32,526 nucleotides of DNA from Rhodococcus sp. (in: high G+C Gram-positive bacteria) (GTDB lineage Bacteria; Actinomycetota; Actinomycetes; Mycobacteriales; Mycobacteriaceae), in NCBI GenBank assembly GCA_012515885.1, contig JAAYXN010000059.1:1-32526 (forward strand), given 5' to 3'. This document shows positions 1-8,570 of the stretch, piece by piece (the stretch's first letter is position 1; the number at the start of each line of letters is the position of its first letter). The position numbers and the translations under genes were made by a program. Under the pieces are notes generated by a model. The model saw only the letters and a list, made by a program, of their open reading frames with translations, searched no databases and had not been told where the DNA came from.

Positions 1-165
1 GACCCGAGGGTGTGGTTCCTATCGGGGTTGTCATCACTGTCATGTGTGTGCCTGTTTCCCCGCTCTGGCTGTCAGCGTGGATGTGTCTCACAACTAGGCT
101 GGCAGCCAGGGCAGGAACCCTGTGAGAGCACGAAAAACCCTGTGACAGCGAAGGCGAGAACGCAA
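1..165. other. Left-edge non-coding stretch
   Basis: No coding region is supported here; long open frames crossing it are antisense to ychF. It contains a 14-base direct repeat (aaccctgtgagagc at 116-129 and aaccctgtgacagc at 136-149, 13 of 14 identical, 20 bases apart) and a small inverted repeat at 97-107. It lies just past the ychF stop, but no hairpin with a T-run on the ychF strand is visible, so I do not call a terminator. Confidence 0.5.
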
Positions 166-1245
166 CTACACGTTAAACCGGAACTCCACGACATCGCCGT
201 CGGCCATGGTGTAGTCCTTGCCTTCCATGCGGACCTTGCCTGCCGCCTTAGCTGCGGCCATGGAACCGGCCTCAATCAGATCCTCAAACGAGACGATCTC
301 GGCCTTAATGAAGCCGCGCTCAAAATCCGTGTGAATCACGCCAGCAGCCTGAGGGGCCGTATCGCCCTTACGGATCGTCCAAGCCCGCGCTTCCTTCGGG
401 CCCGCCGTCAAATACGTCTGCAAACCAAGCGTATGGAAACCAGTACGCGCCAACGCATGCAGACCCGGCTCGGACTGGCCAATCGACTCCAACAACTCAA
501 GCGCCGACTCGTCGTCCAGCTCCAACAGCTCGGCTTCAACCTTCGCGTCCAAGAACACGGCGTCAGCGGGCGCAACAGCCTCACGCAACTCCGCCTTCTT
601 CGCATCATCGGTAAGCACCGACTCATCCGCATTGAACACGTAGAGGAACGGCTTCGTCGTCATCATGTTCAGTTCACGAAGCAGCGAGAAATCCAGCTTG
701 TCCTTCGCCGAAAACAGAGTCTTGCCCTCTTCCAGCACGGCCTGAGCCTTCAACGCCTCATCGTGCTGGGGTTTGAGCTCCTTGTTCTTCTTCGCTTCCT
801 TCTCCAGACGCGGCACAGCCTTCTCCAGCGTCTGCATGTCAGCGAGAATCAACTCGGTCTCGATGATCTCGATATCAGCGAGCGGATCAACCTTGCCATC
901 AACATGGATGACATCGTCGTCGGCAAACACACGAACGACCTGGCAGATCGCGTCCGCCTCACGGATGTTCGCAAGGAACTTATTGCCCAGGCCCGCGCCC
1001 TCAGACGCGCCCTTCACAATGCCTGCAATGTCGACGAACGACACGGTGGCAGGGACCAGACGCTCAGACCCAAACACCTTGGCGAGCTGCCCCAACCGCG
1101 GGTCCGGCAACTCGACGACGCCAACATTCGGCTCAATCGTGGCGAACGGATAGTTCGCAGCAAGGACGTCGTTCTTCGTCAACGCGTTAAAAAGCGTCGA
1201 CTTGCCGACGTTGGGAAGACCGACGATTCCAAGGGTAAGGCTCAC
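166..1245 (-). CDS. ychF: Redox-responsive P-loop ATPase YchF
   Basis: YchF/OLA1 family protein of 359 residues, the usual length. It belongs to the Obg-related TRAFAC class but prefers ATP over GTP and associates with ribosomes; its cellular role concerns stress and translation control. Visible motifs: Walker [10 protein letters not shown] at residues 9-17, the DIAG G3 motif near 73, and NADE in place of the GTP-specifying NKxD, as expected for an ATP-preferring member. The C-terminal part (about 275-359, ending VEFRFNV) is the TGS domain. The start is GTG, directly followed by the canonical [18 protein letters not shown] -10 box ends 9 bases before this GTG and there is no Shine-Dalgarno, so the transcript may be almost leaderless. 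The neighbouring CD225 gene lies upstream on the same strand. Confidence 0.97.
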   Translation of the reverse strand: MSLTLGIVGLPNVGKSTLFNALTKNDVLAANYPFATIEPNVGVVELPDPRLGQLAKVFGSERLVPATVSFVDIAGIVKGASEGAGLGNKFLANIREADAICQVVRVFADDDVIHVDGKVDPLADIEIIETELILADMQTLEKAVPRLEKEAKKNKELKPQHDEALKAQAVLEEGKTLFSAKDKLDFSLLRELNMMTTKPFLYVFNADESVLTDDAKKAELREAVAPADAVFLDAKVEAELLELDDESALELLESIGQSEPGLHALARTGFHTLGLQTYLTAGPKEARAWTIRKGDTAPQAAGVIHTDFERGFIKAEIVSFEDLIEAGSMAAAKAAGKVRMEGKDYTMADGDVVEFRFNV

Positions 1246-1254
1246 GATCGATGG

Positions 1255-1260
1255 ATTCTA
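1255..1260 (-). promoter_or_regulatory. Putative -10 box of ychF (near-leaderless)
   Basis: TAGAAT on the minus strand fits the actinobacterial TAnnnT -10 consensus and ends 9 bases before the ychF GTG. No convincing -35 or Shine-Dalgarno is seen. Transcription would begin 1-3 bases before the start codon. This is inference from spacing only. Confidence 0.4.
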
Positions 1261-1295
1261 CGTCGTCCGCGAGCCTTACCGGAACATGCGGTGGG

Positions 1296-1730
1296 TTACC
1301 AGCTACTCGAAGATGCCGAACCTGCAGCCGAAACCGCCGCGATGATGATGAAGATCCACAGCACAAAAAGAAGGCCCCAGCCGATGATGAAGATCCACAT
1401 CGCGATCTTGCCGAGGCTCTTCGCCCGGTCAGACGCATACTGTGCGCCCTGGTAATCGCCGGCAGCCCACTTCGGGTACACGTCGTGCACGTGATTCCAT
1501 GCGGCGAACGCGATCGGCCAAAAGAAGATGATCGTAGCCACGGCCCACCCCGCGTTGCGCGGCGGCAGCGGGACACCAGTGGACGAAACGATTTGCCCAG
1601 GTGCGGCCTGTGCACCGTAGGCGCCATACTGCGCGGCCGCGGGATATTGAGCAGTCGCTGTCGACTGATCGGTGTACTGCGAAAACTGCTGCCCCCCATA
1701 CGCCTGCTGATGCTGCGACGGATCGGTGAT
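1296..1730 (-). CDS. CD225/dispanin-family small membrane protein (ATC start?)
   Basis: Small membrane protein of about 144 residues if begun at ATC (1728-1730). The N-terminal half is rich in Q, Y, A, G and P and probably disordered. The C-terminal half has two membrane segments around a WAAGDYQGAQYASDRAKS loop, which is the conserved CD225/dispanin (interferon-induced transmembrane-like) signature; function in actinobacteria is unknown. The frame is open from a TAG at 1770-1772 and holds no ATG, GTG or TTG until GTG 1539-1541, which would remove the whole N-terminal region and begin inside the first membrane segment. A GAGGGG Shine-Dalgarno sits exactly 8 bases before ATC ACC GAT CCG, which would read M-T-D-P-S-Q. 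Either ATC is the start, or the ancestral ATG was changed by one base, or the base is a sequencing error. The family call is strong, the start is not. Confidence 0.8.
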   Translation of the reverse strand: MTDPSQHQQAYGGQQFSQYTDQSTATAQYPAAAQYGAYGAQAAPGQIVSSTGVPLPPRNAGWAVATIIFFWPIAFAAWNHVHDVYPKWAAGDYQGAQYASDRAKSLGKIAMWIFIIGWGLLFVLWIFIIIAAVSAAGSASSSSW

Positions 1731-1738
1731 GGTGGAAT

Positions 1739-1744
1739 CCCCTC
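1739..1744 (-). promoter_or_regulatory. Shine-Dalgarno GAGGGG deciding the CD225 start
   Basis: GAGGGG on the minus strand with an 8-base spacer to the ATC at 1728-1730. It is the only strong ribosome binding site in the region and points to ATC, not to the downstream GTG at 1539-1541. Confidence 0.6.
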
Positions 1745-1915
1745 GAAGGTGTAATGAGACGGGAAGAATCTAGCCGATAACCGCATGATTACCGAACTCG
1801 ACAAAACCCACACCAACTGCGAACACTTCCGAAGCCCTACACGCCGCACGCCCGTTCAGTCAGTACGATCGGTCACGCCGAGAGTGACTGCACCGGCAGA
1901 CGGAGGGAACAACGC

Positions 1916-3136
1916 GTGGCCCAAGAACACACTGCACAGTCAGCGAAGCCAGATCGCGGTCAACTCATCGGCAAAGGCGGCATGTGGCTCGCGAAATGGT
2001 CACTCATCGTGGTGTCCATCGCCGCAGGCGCCTGGGTGCTCGGATGGATCATTGAAGAACTGTGGGTCATCATCCTCCCGGTCCTCCTCGCCATCGTTGT
2101 CGCCACCGTTCTCTGGCCACCGACACGAGCGATGACCAAACGTGGCGTCCCTCCAGCCGCAGCTGCTGCCCTCTCGCTGATACTCGCCTTCGGCGTTGGT
2201 GCAGGCATCATCGCTGGCATCGTCCCGTCGGTCGTCAGCCAAGCCCCAGATCTGGCAAACCAAGCGACCCAAGGCATCCAGCAGGTCCAAGACTGGGTGA
2301 AGGGCCCGCCAATTAACCTGCGTGATGAACAGCTCGACGAGGTCGTGCACGTGGTGGTCAACAAGGTCCAAGAAAGCGGATCGATGATCGCCTCCGGTGT
2401 GTTCACCGGCGTCACCACCGTCGGCTCGCTTCTGATCACGTTGGCTCTGGTGCTCGTCCTCACGTTCTTCTTCATCAAGGACGGCCCTCGCTTCGTCCCC
2501 TGGGTTCACGTCGTGTGCGGCAGTCGCGGTGGCCGTCACGTTGAAGCAGTTCTCGTCCGCATGTGGGACACCCTCGGCGGGTTCATTCGCACCCAAGCGA
2601 TAGTCAGTTTTATTGACGCATTCTTTATCGGCGTTGGCTTGTTGATCCTCGGGGTGCCCCTCGCGCCGGTGCTGGCGATCCTGACGTTCATCGGCGGGTT
2701 CATTCCGATTGTCGGTGCGTTTGTGGCTGGCGCGTTGGCTGTCCTCGTTGCACTGGTCGCCAACGGATTCACCACGGCCCTCATCGTGCTTGCCCTGATC
2801 ATCGCGGTCCAGCAGATCGAGGGCAACGTGCTCCAGCCCGTGCTGCAAAGCAAGACGATGAAGCTCCACGCCGTCGTGGTGCTTCTCGCCGTCACCGCGG
2901 GTGGTTCGGTATTTGGCATTGTGGGTGCGTTCCTCGCCGTGCCTGTCGCCGCTGTCGCAGCGGTGCTCATCCGCTATGTCGGTGAGCAAATCGATGAACG
3001 GGTCGGCGACTCTGAACCAAAAATGAGCGACATGGACGAGTTGGAAGTAGCTGTCTCCGACGCGTACTCCAAAGACTCCTCATCAGAGGATTCGTCATCG
3101 GACGGGTCAGACACGACATCGTCAGACGACAAGTAA
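1916..3136 (+). CDS. AI-2E family transporter (UPF0118 permease)
   Basis: Polytopic membrane protein of 406 residues in the AI-2E/PerM family, named after the E. coli TqsA autoinducer exporter; members also act as Na+/H+ antiporters, and the substrate here is unknown. About seven to eight hydrophobic segments are seen. The first pair (residues about 28-65) contains ILPVLLAIVVATVLWPP, followed by a soluble loop with amphipathic helices (about 100-150). The conserved C-terminal half includes LTFIGGFIPIVGAFVAG and QQIEGNVLQPVLQSKTMKLH, the most diagnostic family block. The tail is acidic and serine-rich with repeated D/S clusters (about 365-406). The start is GTG with a GGAGGG Shine-Dalgarno 8 bases upstream. 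The gene is divergent from the CD225 gene across about 185 bases, and its stop codon is built into a hairpin shared with sbcC. Confidence 0.93.
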   Translation: MAQEHTAQSAKPDRGQLIGKGGMWLAKWSLIVVSIAAGAWVLGWIIEELWVIILPVLLAIVVATVLWPPTRAMTKRGVPPAAAAALSLILAFGVGAGIIAGIVPSVVSQAPDLANQATQGIQQVQDWVKGPPINLRDEQLDEVVHVVVNKVQESGSMIASGVFTGVTTVGSLLITLALVLVLTFFFIKDGPRFVPWVHVVCGSRGGRHVEAVLVRMWDTLGGFIRTQAIVSFIDAFFIGVGLLILGVPLAPVLAILTFIGGFIPIVGAFVAGALAVLVALVANGFTTALIVLALIIAVQQIEGNVLQPVLQSKTMKLHAVVVLLAVTAGGSVFGIVGAFLAVPVAAVAAVLIRYVGEQIDERVGDSEPKMSDMDELEVAVSDAYSKDSSSEDSSSDGSDTTSSDDK

Positions 3137-3178
3137 AACGTGGCGGCTCGGCGATCTCATCGCCGAGCCACCACGTTT
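3136..3178. terminator. Bidirectional hairpin between the AI-2E gene and sbcC
   Basis: A 20-base stem (3136-3155 with 3159-3178, one mismatch) closed by a CTC loop. The outer AAA/TTT bases give an A/T flank on both sides, so it can act in either direction. The stem begins in the last base of the AI-2E TAA and ends inside the sbcC TAA, so both convergent genes terminate within the same 43 bases. Confidence 0.88.
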
Positions 3179-6158
3179 AACTGGCGATTGTTTCCAGATG
3201 TGATCCAGTGCGTCCCCGGATGACGTGGAGCCGCGATGGGATGCGCTGACGCATCTCGTCGACGTGACTGACGATGCCCACGACGCGTCCACCGTCACGG
3301 AGTTCGTCCAGCACCCCCATCACCGCATCGAGGGTGTCCGCGTCGAGCGTTCCGAACCCTTCGTCAATGAACATCGTGTCGAGCACCACTCCCCCGGACT
3401 CGGCAGCAACGACGTCGGCGAGCCCCAACGCGAGTGACAGTGACGCCAGGAACGACTCACCACCTGAGAGAGTTTTCGCGGATCGGACAGCTCCGGTGAA
3501 ATCGTCCCGGATATCGAGGCCAAGACCACCTCGCTTGCCGTGAGAGCCTGCGGAATCTGAATGGACGAATTCGTAACGTCCCCCGGACATGCGACGCAGT
3601 CGGACCGATGCGGACGCCGCCACTTCTTCTAACCGCGCGGCCAAGACGTACGCACTGAGCGACATCTTGCGGATGTTGGCTCCGCGGCCTGCCACCACAT
3701 CAGCAAGCGCCGCCAATTGGTCATGTCGTGCCTGCACCGGGCCGATCTTCTCCATGGCGTCACGCAGTTGGCTTCCGTACCGTTCAAGGCCAGACAGCGT
3801 CCGCTCAGTTTCAGCAGCGGCTGCGATGGCGTCGGCTTCAGCATCAGCTGCCTGCTGAGCGCGCTGCGCCAAATCGTCGACGTCGACTGCAATGTCATCA
3901 GCCAGCGCCGCGATCTCCGGCTCTTCCAACACCGCTTGCGCAGACACCTCTCGATCCCTGGCAGCACTAAGGATTCCATCGATCTCTGCGAGCTGCTGAT
4001 CGGTACGTACCGCAGCGAGTGCGTCAGCGACGTCGGCAAACCCCGCTTCAGCAGCCGTCTCTCGCACCCGCGAATCAGCTTCTGCTGCGGCTGTTTCGCT
4101 ACGAAGCGCGTCATCACGCGCATCGACGAGCGTTGATGCCAGCTTCTCCAGTTGGTCCAGCCGAGCACGCCGAGCCGTGACCGAGCTGTCTGTGCCTGCA
4201 ACCTGCGCGAGCTTGGCGCGGATTTCCTGGATGCGCGCGCGCCGTGACTCGATCTGACCGGACACCTCGGCGCGGGTAAGGCCGAGGTGTTCCTTGCGCG
4301 CTGCAAGAGTCTGCGAGCGTTCGACAGCAGCGTTCAATGCAGCCTGCCGAGATGATAGTTCGTCAGCAGCGGCCGTAGCCGCGTTGTAGGCGGCAGAGGC
4401 CGCGGCCAGTTCGGTGTGTGCACTGTCTGCATCGCGTGTGCCCACGCGTTCTTGCACCCGCTCAACCGCTGCATTGGCATCCTTCGCTGCGCTAGCTGCG
4501 GCATTGAACTTTTCGTGTGTCCGTTGCTCGGCACGCTGCGCTGCCTGCTCGTCGTCTTCGCTGACGACGACGCCGGTGGCCGACGCAGGTTGGGGGTGCT
4601 CGCATGACCCGCACACAGCACAGGGCTGGCCGTCTTCGAGGCCCGCGGCCAGCTCGGCGGCCATTCCATTGATGCGCTGCTCACGCAACGTCAGCCACTG
4701 CTCGCGCGCGCTATTCCAGCTGGTGCGGCAGGCCTGTTCTGCCGCGGCAGCTTTCGATGCTGCGGCAGCCAGTTGCGTCAGTTGATCAACGGCCGCTACG
4801 ACCTCTGCGGCTTCGCGGCGTTCACGCTCGCGTACCGACACGATCTCTGCTGCCTTCTCCGCGGCAATGACGGCGCTGCGTAGATGCTCAACGTTCTCAG
4901 GTAGTTCAGCAAGCTCACGGGAAACCTGGGCTAGCTCACTATCTATCTGTTCGATGCTGGCCTGAGCCTGAGCGCTTTCTGACTCAAGTGCGTCAGCTTC
5001 ACGAGACTGTTGAACAGCATCATCGAGTCGAACAATGTCGTTCTGCCACTGCCGGATTGCGTCGCGAATGGTGTTGCGGGACTGCCCGGTCGGTGGCCAC
5101 GTCAACTCGCTTGCCACCTTCTCGGCACCTGGGATCTGGTGCAGCCGAGCCGTGATGTCGTCAACTCGCTGACGGTCAGCTTGTGCCTGCGCTCGCTGGC
5201 GCTTCGCATCCGCTTCGGCACTGGCAACCGGGGCAGCGCGCCGCGCTGCCGCAGCTTCCTGGGCGTACCGTTCGCGCTCGGCATTGCCCTGCTTGAGTTT
5301 GTTCAACTCATCGAGAGCACGGTGTTTGCGCACGTGCCGATCACGCACCGTACGGCCCTGCGTCAGCGCATCGTTGGCGGCCTTGAGCTGTGCACTGGCC
5401 TCCGTCTTGGCTGCTGCGGACTCATCGCGGGCCAGTACGGCTTCGTCAAGCAACTTCTGTGCCCACGTCAAGGGATCTGCATCGGCACCTGCCTCGATCC
5501 CGGCGGTTGCCATGATGCGTGAGGTCACGTCATCAATACCCCGCCGCTGCTCGGAGAGGGCTTGCTCGCTGAGCTTGCGCTGATTCTTAAACCACTCCTC
5601 GACCGAACCGAATCGGAAGGTGTCAAACAGTCGCTCTAACAGCACACCTCGCTCGTCGCTGTCCGCGCGCAGAAACCTCGCGAACTCACCCTGCGGCAGG
5701 AGAACAACCTGAAAGAACTGATCCGCGGTCATACCGACGAGACGACTGATTTCCGCAGCGATATCGGGAATACGCGAGAGGTTTTCTCCAGACCCGTCAA
5801 GCCACTCGAGCGTCGCTTTCGCCTGCTGCTTTACGGTGCCGTCACCACGCTTTTTGGCGCGTTCAAACTCGGGGCTACGAATCACGCGTATCCGTCGACC
5901 ACCAACTGTCGCCTCCAAAGACACTGTGGGCGTGGCACCTTGGGGAGCGTGATCGGAAAGAAGACGCTTACCGTCCTTTCGTGCACCGGGAACCGTGCCG
6001 TACAGCGCGAAGGCAACGGCATCGAGCACCGTGGTTTTACCCGCCCCCGTTTGACCGTGCAGCAGGAACAGCCCGTCTGCCCCCAACTTGTCGAAGTCGA
6101 CACACACGGTCTCTGAGAAGGGACCGAAGGACGTGATCTCCAGCTGATGAAGCCTCAT
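3177..6158 (-). CDS. sbcC: Exonuclease SbcCD, ATPase subunit SbcC
   Basis: SMC-like ATPase of the SbcC/Rad50 family, 993 residues. With SbcD it forms an ATP-driven double-strand exonuclease and endonuclease that opens hairpins and protein-blocked ends. Walker A (GQTGAGKTT) is at about 35-43 and the Q-loop segment PQGEFARFL near 178. Two long Ala/Glu/Arg-rich coiled-coil arms flank the zinc hook CAVC (Cys513 and Cys516). The ABC signature LSGGE is at about 897 and Walker B VVLDTMFIDEGFGTLD at about 924. I chose ATG at 6156-6158 (MRLHQLEITSFGPF) because it is the family N-terminus and overlaps the sbcD TGA in an ATGA. The open frame extends 31 codons further upstream but lies inside sbcD. It is second gene of the sbcD-sbcC operon. 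Confidence 0.97.
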   Translation of the reverse strand: MRLHQLEITSFGPFSETVCVDFDKLGADGLFLLHGQTGAGKTTVLDAVAFALYGTVPGARKDGKRLLSDHAPQGATPTVSLEATVGGRRIRVIRSPEFERAKKRGDGTVKQQAKATLEWLDGSGENLSRIPDIAAEISRLVGMTADQFFQVVLLPQGEFARFLRADSDERGVLLERLFDTFRFGSVEEWFKNQRKLSEQALSEQRRGIDDVTSRIMATAGIEAGADADPLTWAQKLLDEAVLARDESAAAKTEASAQLKAANDALTQGRTVRDRHVRKHRALDELNKLKQGNAERERYAQEAAAARRAAPVASAEADAKRQRAQAQADRQRVDDITARLHQIPGAEKVASELTWPPTGQSRNTIRDAIRQWQNDIVRLDDAVQQSREADALESESAQAQASIEQIDSELAQVSRELAELPENVEHLRSAVIAAEKAAEIVSVRERERREAAEVVAAVDQLTQLAAAASKAAAAEQACRTSWNSAREQWLTLREQRINGMAAELAAGLEDGQPCAVCGSCEHPQPASATGVVVSEDDEQAAQRAEQRTHEKFNAAASAAKDANAAVERVQERVGTRDADSAHTELAAASAAYNAATAAADELSSRQAALNAAVERSQTLAARKEHLGLTRAEVSGQIESRRARIQEIRAKLAQVAGTDSSVTARRARLDQLEKLASTLVDARDDALRSETAAAEADSRVRETAAEAGFADVADALAAVRTDQQLAEIDGILSAARDREVSAQAVLEEPEIAALADDIAVDVDDLAQRAQQAADAEADAIAAAAETERTLSGLERYGSQLRDAMEKIGPVQARHDQLAALADVVAGRGANIRKMSLSAYVLAARLEEVAASASVRLRRMSGGRYEFVHSDSAGSHGKRGGLGLDIRDDFTGAVRSAKTLSGGESFLASLSLALGLADVVAAESGGVVLDTMFIDEGFGTLDADTLDAVMGVLDELRDGGRVVGIVSHVDEMRQRIPSRLHVIRGRTGSHLETIAS

Positions 6159-7345
6159 GCCGTCATCTCCTCGGATCCGGCGGACGAGCGACTGGTTTGA
6201 GCGCTGGCTTCCGTGCCGCGGCCAGTTGATTCCAGAGCCTGCTGCATCCACTCCAGTTCCGCGGATGTGGGCTCACCGTGAACATCGGTGAGGAAGGACT
6301 GCATGATCTCGATATCGCTGCGTCCACGTACCTTCTCGCGGTACTGCAGCACCGCGCCCGCTTGCGGACGCCGCCATTCCAGATGCACGGCGTGCGGGAA
6401 ACGCACCTGAAGCGCCCGCATGGCGTCCACTGGACGCTTGAGGTCCGTAAGAATCGCGGATACGTAGTGCTCTTGAGCGTCAGCGAACTGCTCTGACGTC
6501 AACAGCTCGTCCAGGGTGCCTTCAATTTGGCTCAGGCCCCGAACTTCTGGAAGGTCGACGCGCTGCACTGCCGCCAACCCGTTGGCGTCAAGGTCAACAA
6601 TCAGCACTGCCTTGCGGTGGGACCGCTCGCCAAACGAATACGGAAGCGGCGAACCTGAATAGCGGACGTTCTCGCGCAAGGTCTGCGGAGAATGCAGATG
6701 CCCCAGCGCCACGTAATCAACACCATCGAACGCCGATGCTGGAACGGTCTCCACACCGCCTACCGAAATGGACCGTTCCGAACCCGTGGCCTCAGCACCC
6801 ACCACGAACGCGTGCGCCAACACCACAGACCTCGCATCATCCCCACGATCATCAAGATCAGCGCGAACACGACCCATAGCGGCCGCGAGGATGTCCGTGT
6901 GCGAGCGCGCCTCAGGAACGCCCAACTCGGCGCGAGTGATTTCTGGCTCAAGATAGGGGATTCCATAGAAGTAGACCGGCCCGTGCTCGTCACTAAGAAC
7001 AACGGGCTTCCCGACAGTCGACACCTTCGTCACAAGATGCAGGCCGCCTAAGGCGGTAAACGCCGAGCCAGCGCCGAGCCGCGTAGCGGAATCGTGATTG
7101 CCCGACGTGGCAACAATGATGGCCCCCGCTTCACGGATGGCTTGAAAGCCGCGGTCACAGACGGCCACCGCATTGGAGCTGGGGATGGAACGGTCATAAA
7201 TATCGCCAGGAACAACTACGACGTCAACGGCATGCTCGGCGACAAGCGCCGCGATGTCGGTGAGCACGTGCTCCTGGTCAGACAGGAGATCGACACCATG
7301 AAACGTGCGGCCTATGTGCCAGTCGCTAGTGTGCAAGATCTTCAT
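6155..7345 (-). CDS. sbcD: Exonuclease SbcCD, nuclease subunit SbcD
   Basis: Calcineurin-like metallophosphoesterase, 396 residues, the Mre11-type Mn-dependent nuclease partner of SbcC. The phosphoesterase motifs are all present: DWH (Asp8, His10), GDIYDR (47-52), GNHD (82-85), the AHAF histidine (178) and GHLH (215-218). The C-terminal part (about 280-396) is the capping and SbcC-binding region. ATG at 7343-7345 (MKILHTSDWHIG) is the family start; an upstream TTG at 7375 would add ten unlikely residues. There is no Shine-Dalgarno. Instead a -10 box ends 7 bases before the ATG, within a near-perfect DNA-damage promoter, so the mRNA is probably leaderless and induced by DNA damage. sbcC follows with a 4-base overlap. 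The gene is divergent from the DUF6542 gene. Confidence 0.96.
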   Translation of the reverse strand: MKILHTSDWHIGRTFHGVDLLSDQEHVLTDIAALVAEHAVDVVVVPGDIYDRSIPSSNAVAVCDRGFQAIREAGAIIVATSGNHDSATRLGAGSAFTALGGLHLVTKVSTVGKPVVLSDEHGPVYFYGIPYLEPEITRAELGVPEARSHTDILAAAMGRVRADLDDRGDDARSVVLAHAFVVGAEATGSERSISVGGVETVPASAFDGVDYVALGHLHSPQTLRENVRYSGSPLPYSFGERSHRKAVLIVDLDANGLAAVQRVDLPEVRGLSQIEGTLDELLTSEQFADAQEHYVSAILTDLKRPVDAMRALQVRFPHAVHLEWRRPQAGAVLQYREKVRGRSDIEIMQSFLTDVHGEPTSAELEWMQQALESTGRGTEASAQTSRSSAGSEEMTA

Positions 7346-7352
7346 AGCTAGG

Positions 7353-7375
7353 AACGTAGAGCACGGGACCGACAA
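7353..7375 (-). promoter_or_regulatory. PafBC-type (RecA-NDp) DNA-damage promoter of sbcDC
   Basis: On the minus strand TTGTCGGTC is followed by 8 bases and TACGTT. The known mycobacterial RecA-NDp/PafBC consensus is tTGTCRGtg-N8-TAnnnT; 8 of 9 upstream positions match, the spacer is exactly 8 and TAnnnT is satisfied. The -10 ends 7 bases before the sbcD ATG, placing the transcript start at or beside the A of ATG. No LexA box (TCGAAC-N4-GTTCGA type) was seen nearby, in keeping with LexA-independent control. Confidence 0.75.
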
Positions 7376-7510
7376 TGTTCGCTGACGGGCGCCGGATCTG
7401 GACGAACTTCGCGGCGCTACCCATCATTGCCGAGCGGATTGAGGGCATTCGAAGTGCGACACTCCCAACATTCCAGCGGCACACCGGCGGTACCGGGCGG
7501 TCAAGGCAAG

Positions 7511-7516
7511 TACTGT
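7511..7516 (+). promoter_or_regulatory. Putative -10 box of the DUF6542 gene (leaderless)
   Basis: TACTGT (TAnnnT) ends exactly 7 bases before the GTG start at 7524, and there is no Shine-Dalgarno at a normal distance. This suggests a leaderless transcript. No clear -35 was found. Confidence 0.4.
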
Positions 7517-7523
7517 CGTTTGA

Positions 7524-8531
7524 GTGTCACGTAACCAACGCGCCCGTTCGGGGGTGCCACGCGAACGCCGATCGATCCTTCCGGGAGTTTTAGGACTCCC
7601 GGCGTGGGGCGCTGTCGCGGTCGCCGTGGGCTTCACTCTTGTCGGGTTCGGTGTGGACGCAGTCAGCGGCAACGAGCTGACCTCGACGTTCTCGGCGTTT
7701 TATGCACTGGGTTGCCTGCTGGCAATCCTCGTTGCTGCTCAGCGGGCAGTGTTCACCGCGATGGTGCAGCCGCCGTTGATCCTGTTCGGTGCCGTGCCGC
7801 TGGGCCAGTTCGTTCTCGCCGACGGGTCCAGCCTTGCCCTCCGCGACCTTGCCATCAACGTCGCGTACCCGCTGGTTGACCGCTTTCCTGTCATGTTGGC
7901 CACCACCGCGGCAACGGTCATTATCGGAATTTTGCGGCTGACGGTGCTAAGCCGCGATCAGGGTGGCGAGCAGCGTCGGCAAGACCGGCGGCGGCCTTCC
8001 CAACGTGGCACCTCGAAAAAGTCGTCAGCGAGAGAGTCGTCGGCGAAGACGACGGCTATCAACACGCAGAAGCCGCGGCCACCCCGGAAAGATCGCGACG
8101 CCACCGATCCCATTCGCCGTACCCGCGAGCCTGCTCCGACGGCGCGAACGTCTGGGCGTCCGGCACCGGGGCGCGGGACTGCACCGCAGCGAGGCCCCCA
8201 GCCGAATCCGCGCCGCGCAGCAGATCCGCAGCGTGCACAGCAACCAGGGCCCGACCCGCGACGCGCTGCCCCGCAGCCGGGGCGTGGGCCCGCACCCTCA
8301 CCGCGGCGCGCTCCAGGACCGGCACCTCAGCGCGAGCCCGCGCGGGGACGATCGCAGGATCCTCGGCGTATGCCGGAACAGCCTCAGCGTGCACACGAAC
8401 CTCAACGTGGCAGCGAGCCCCGCCGTCGGCCGCAGCCGCGTCCGCCCTTTGACGAGGTGCCAGCGCATCCGGTTCCGCAGGTGCGGTACCGCGAACGCGG
8501 CGACCGTTCCCCCTTCGAGAGAAACGACTAG
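7524..8531 (+). CDS. DUF6542 family membrane protein with proline/arginine-rich tail
   Basis: Protein of 335 residues. The N-terminal part begins SRNQRARSGVPRERRSILPGVLGLPAWG, typical of the DUF6542 family found in Mycobacteriales. It is followed by about four hydrophobic segments (roughly residues 25-48, 56-76, 80-100 and 122-142). From about 150 to the end it is highly charged and low in complexity, rich in Pro, Arg, Gln and Ala, and presumably disordered and cytoplasmic. The function is unknown. The start is GTG. From memory, the same type of gene (Rv1111c) lies between ychF and ispH in M. tuberculosis, so it is a conserved neighbour and not an accessory gene. It converges on ispH across a 10-bp hairpin. 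Confidence 0.85.
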   Translation: MSRNQRARSGVPRERRSILPGVLGLPAWGAVAVAVGFTLVGFGVDAVSGNELTSTFSAFYALGCLLAILVAAQRAVFTAMVQPPLILFGAVPLGQFVLADGSSLALRDLAINVAYPLVDRFPVMLATTAATVIIGILRLTVLSRDQGGEQRRQDRRRPSQRGTSKKSSARESSAKTTAINTQKPRPPRKDRDATDPIRRTREPAPTARTSGRPAPGRGTAPQRGPQPNPRRAADPQRAQQPGPDPRRAAPQPGRGPAPSPRRAPGPAPQREPARGRSQDPRRMPEQPQRAHEPQRGSEPRRRPQPRPPFDEVPAHPVPQVRYRERGDRSPFERND

Positions 8532-8540
8532 GCGGGAAAC

Positions 8541-8565
8541 GTCTAGCGGCCGACCGCCGCTAGAC
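8541..8565. terminator. Hairpin between convergent DUF6542 gene and ispH
   Basis: Perfect 10-bp stem, GTCTAGCGGC at 8541-8550 paired with GCCGCTAGAC at 8556-8565, loop CGACC. It lies between the DUF6542 stop (8529-8531) and the ispH stop (8571-8573). There is no T-run on either side, so it is a mycobacterial-style tract-less hairpin terminator at best. Confidence 0.6.
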
Positions 8566-8570
8566 CGTCC

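Noticed and set aside
97-149. Direct and inverted repeats near the left edge as a regulator binding site or repeat array
   Set aside because: Only two imperfect copies and no adjacent promoter or gene start visible in the window; reported as bare sequence structure only.
10-1455. A 481-codon plus-strand open frame at the left end
   Set aside because: It is antisense to ychF and the CD225 gene, rich in Arg and Leu with no recognisable domain; a typical high-GC shadow frame.
1187-1849. A 220-codon minus-strand frame overlapping the CD225 gene, which does have a normal start codon
   Set aside because: Its translation is Arg/Ser-rich without family features and it runs into ychF; the CD225 signature is in the other frame.
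2000-2989. A 329-codon minus-strand frame very rich in Asp, Glu and His
   Set aside because: Antisense to the AI-2E permease; the composition is what the reverse complement of membrane-protein codons gives.
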